Positions 63,859 to 64,000 of a DNA stretch of 64,000 nucleotides are shown piece by piece. This DNA comes from Paraspadella gotoi (lineage: Eukaryota; Chaetognatha). The translations under genes were made by a program, and so were the position numbers. Below the pieces are notes generated by a model, which worked only from the letters and a program-made list of their open reading frames with translations, had not been told where the DNA came from and did not search any database. Where the stretch lies: contig CM119265.1 in assembly GCA_051294375.1 (NCBI GenBank), positions 8,626,772-8,690,771 on the forward strand, written 5' to 3'. Positions within the stretch are counted from its first letter, which is position 1, and every line of letters starts with the position of its first letter.

Positions 63859-63970
63859 CATGAAATTGTACAACCAATATAAATTATCCATTCATTTTAA
63901 TAAATAAGCTATCTTGCCCCTGACTTTGGACAGGGCTTTGGTGGTTTAGCCTCCATCACTCTTACAAGTA
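63859..63970 (+). repeat. Dispersed ~110-bp repeat, copy 3, next to SNX6 exon 2
   Basis: Matches the two palindrome copies from ATGAAATTG through CACTCT-ACAAG with a few changes. It begins about 10 bases after SNX6 homology ends, so it either sits in an SNX6 intron or marks a wrong join. Confidence 0.75.
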
Positions 63971-64000
63971 ATGACCATAGCAGGTCCCTGCAAGCTTTTC

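Overview
This is a eukaryotic genomic window, most likely from an invertebrate and possibly a crustacean or other arthropod (moderate to low confidence on the group). The evidence is spliced genes with GT/AG introns, a Scratch/Snail-type zinc-finger gene, a CCAP/neuropeptide-S-type receptor, a mitochondrial 5-aminolevulinate synthase with heme-regulatory motifs, and a sorting nexin 6 gene. The noncoding DNA is crowded with (GA)n/(TC)n microsatellites. I see no rRNA, convincing tRNA, CRISPR array or prokaryotic operon.

Layout. 1-14190 is a large imperfect inverted duplication centred on a 25-N gap. Only the left arm carries a 2.8-kb insertion bounded by TTAA duplications and short inverted termini, while the right arm keeps the empty site. 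14190-18440 is a noisy tandem duplication with a 25-N gap and a G-rich minisatellite in each copy. 18440-36800 is mostly AT-rich or low-complexity DNA with several gaps, smaller duplications and a few exon-like fragments. 36843-50117 is a 6.6-kb unit present twice in tandem: the second copy holds an intact two-exon Scratch-like gene, the first the same gene broken by many indels. 50844-57240 holds the 3' half of a peptide GPCR gene (TM5 to C-tail). 58682-61521 is an ALAS gene on the minus strand. 63341 onward is the start of SNX6 on the plus strand, which runs into a ~110-bp repeat also found in both arms of the palindrome.

Assembly quality matters for every call. Seven gaps are exactly 25 N. 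Several gaps are flanked by near-copies of the same sequence, and conserved genes carry single-base indels about every 50-150 bases. This is what long-read gap filling with weak polishing looks like, so frameshifts and duplications here should not be read as biology without read-level checks.

The genes do not form one pathway. The Scratch-like factor is a nuclear repressor, the GPCR would sense a neuropeptide, ALAS starts heme synthesis in mitochondria, and SNX6 works in endosome-to-Golgi sorting. ALAS and SNX6 are head-to-head over 1.8 kb; the GPCR and ALAS are tail-to-tail.
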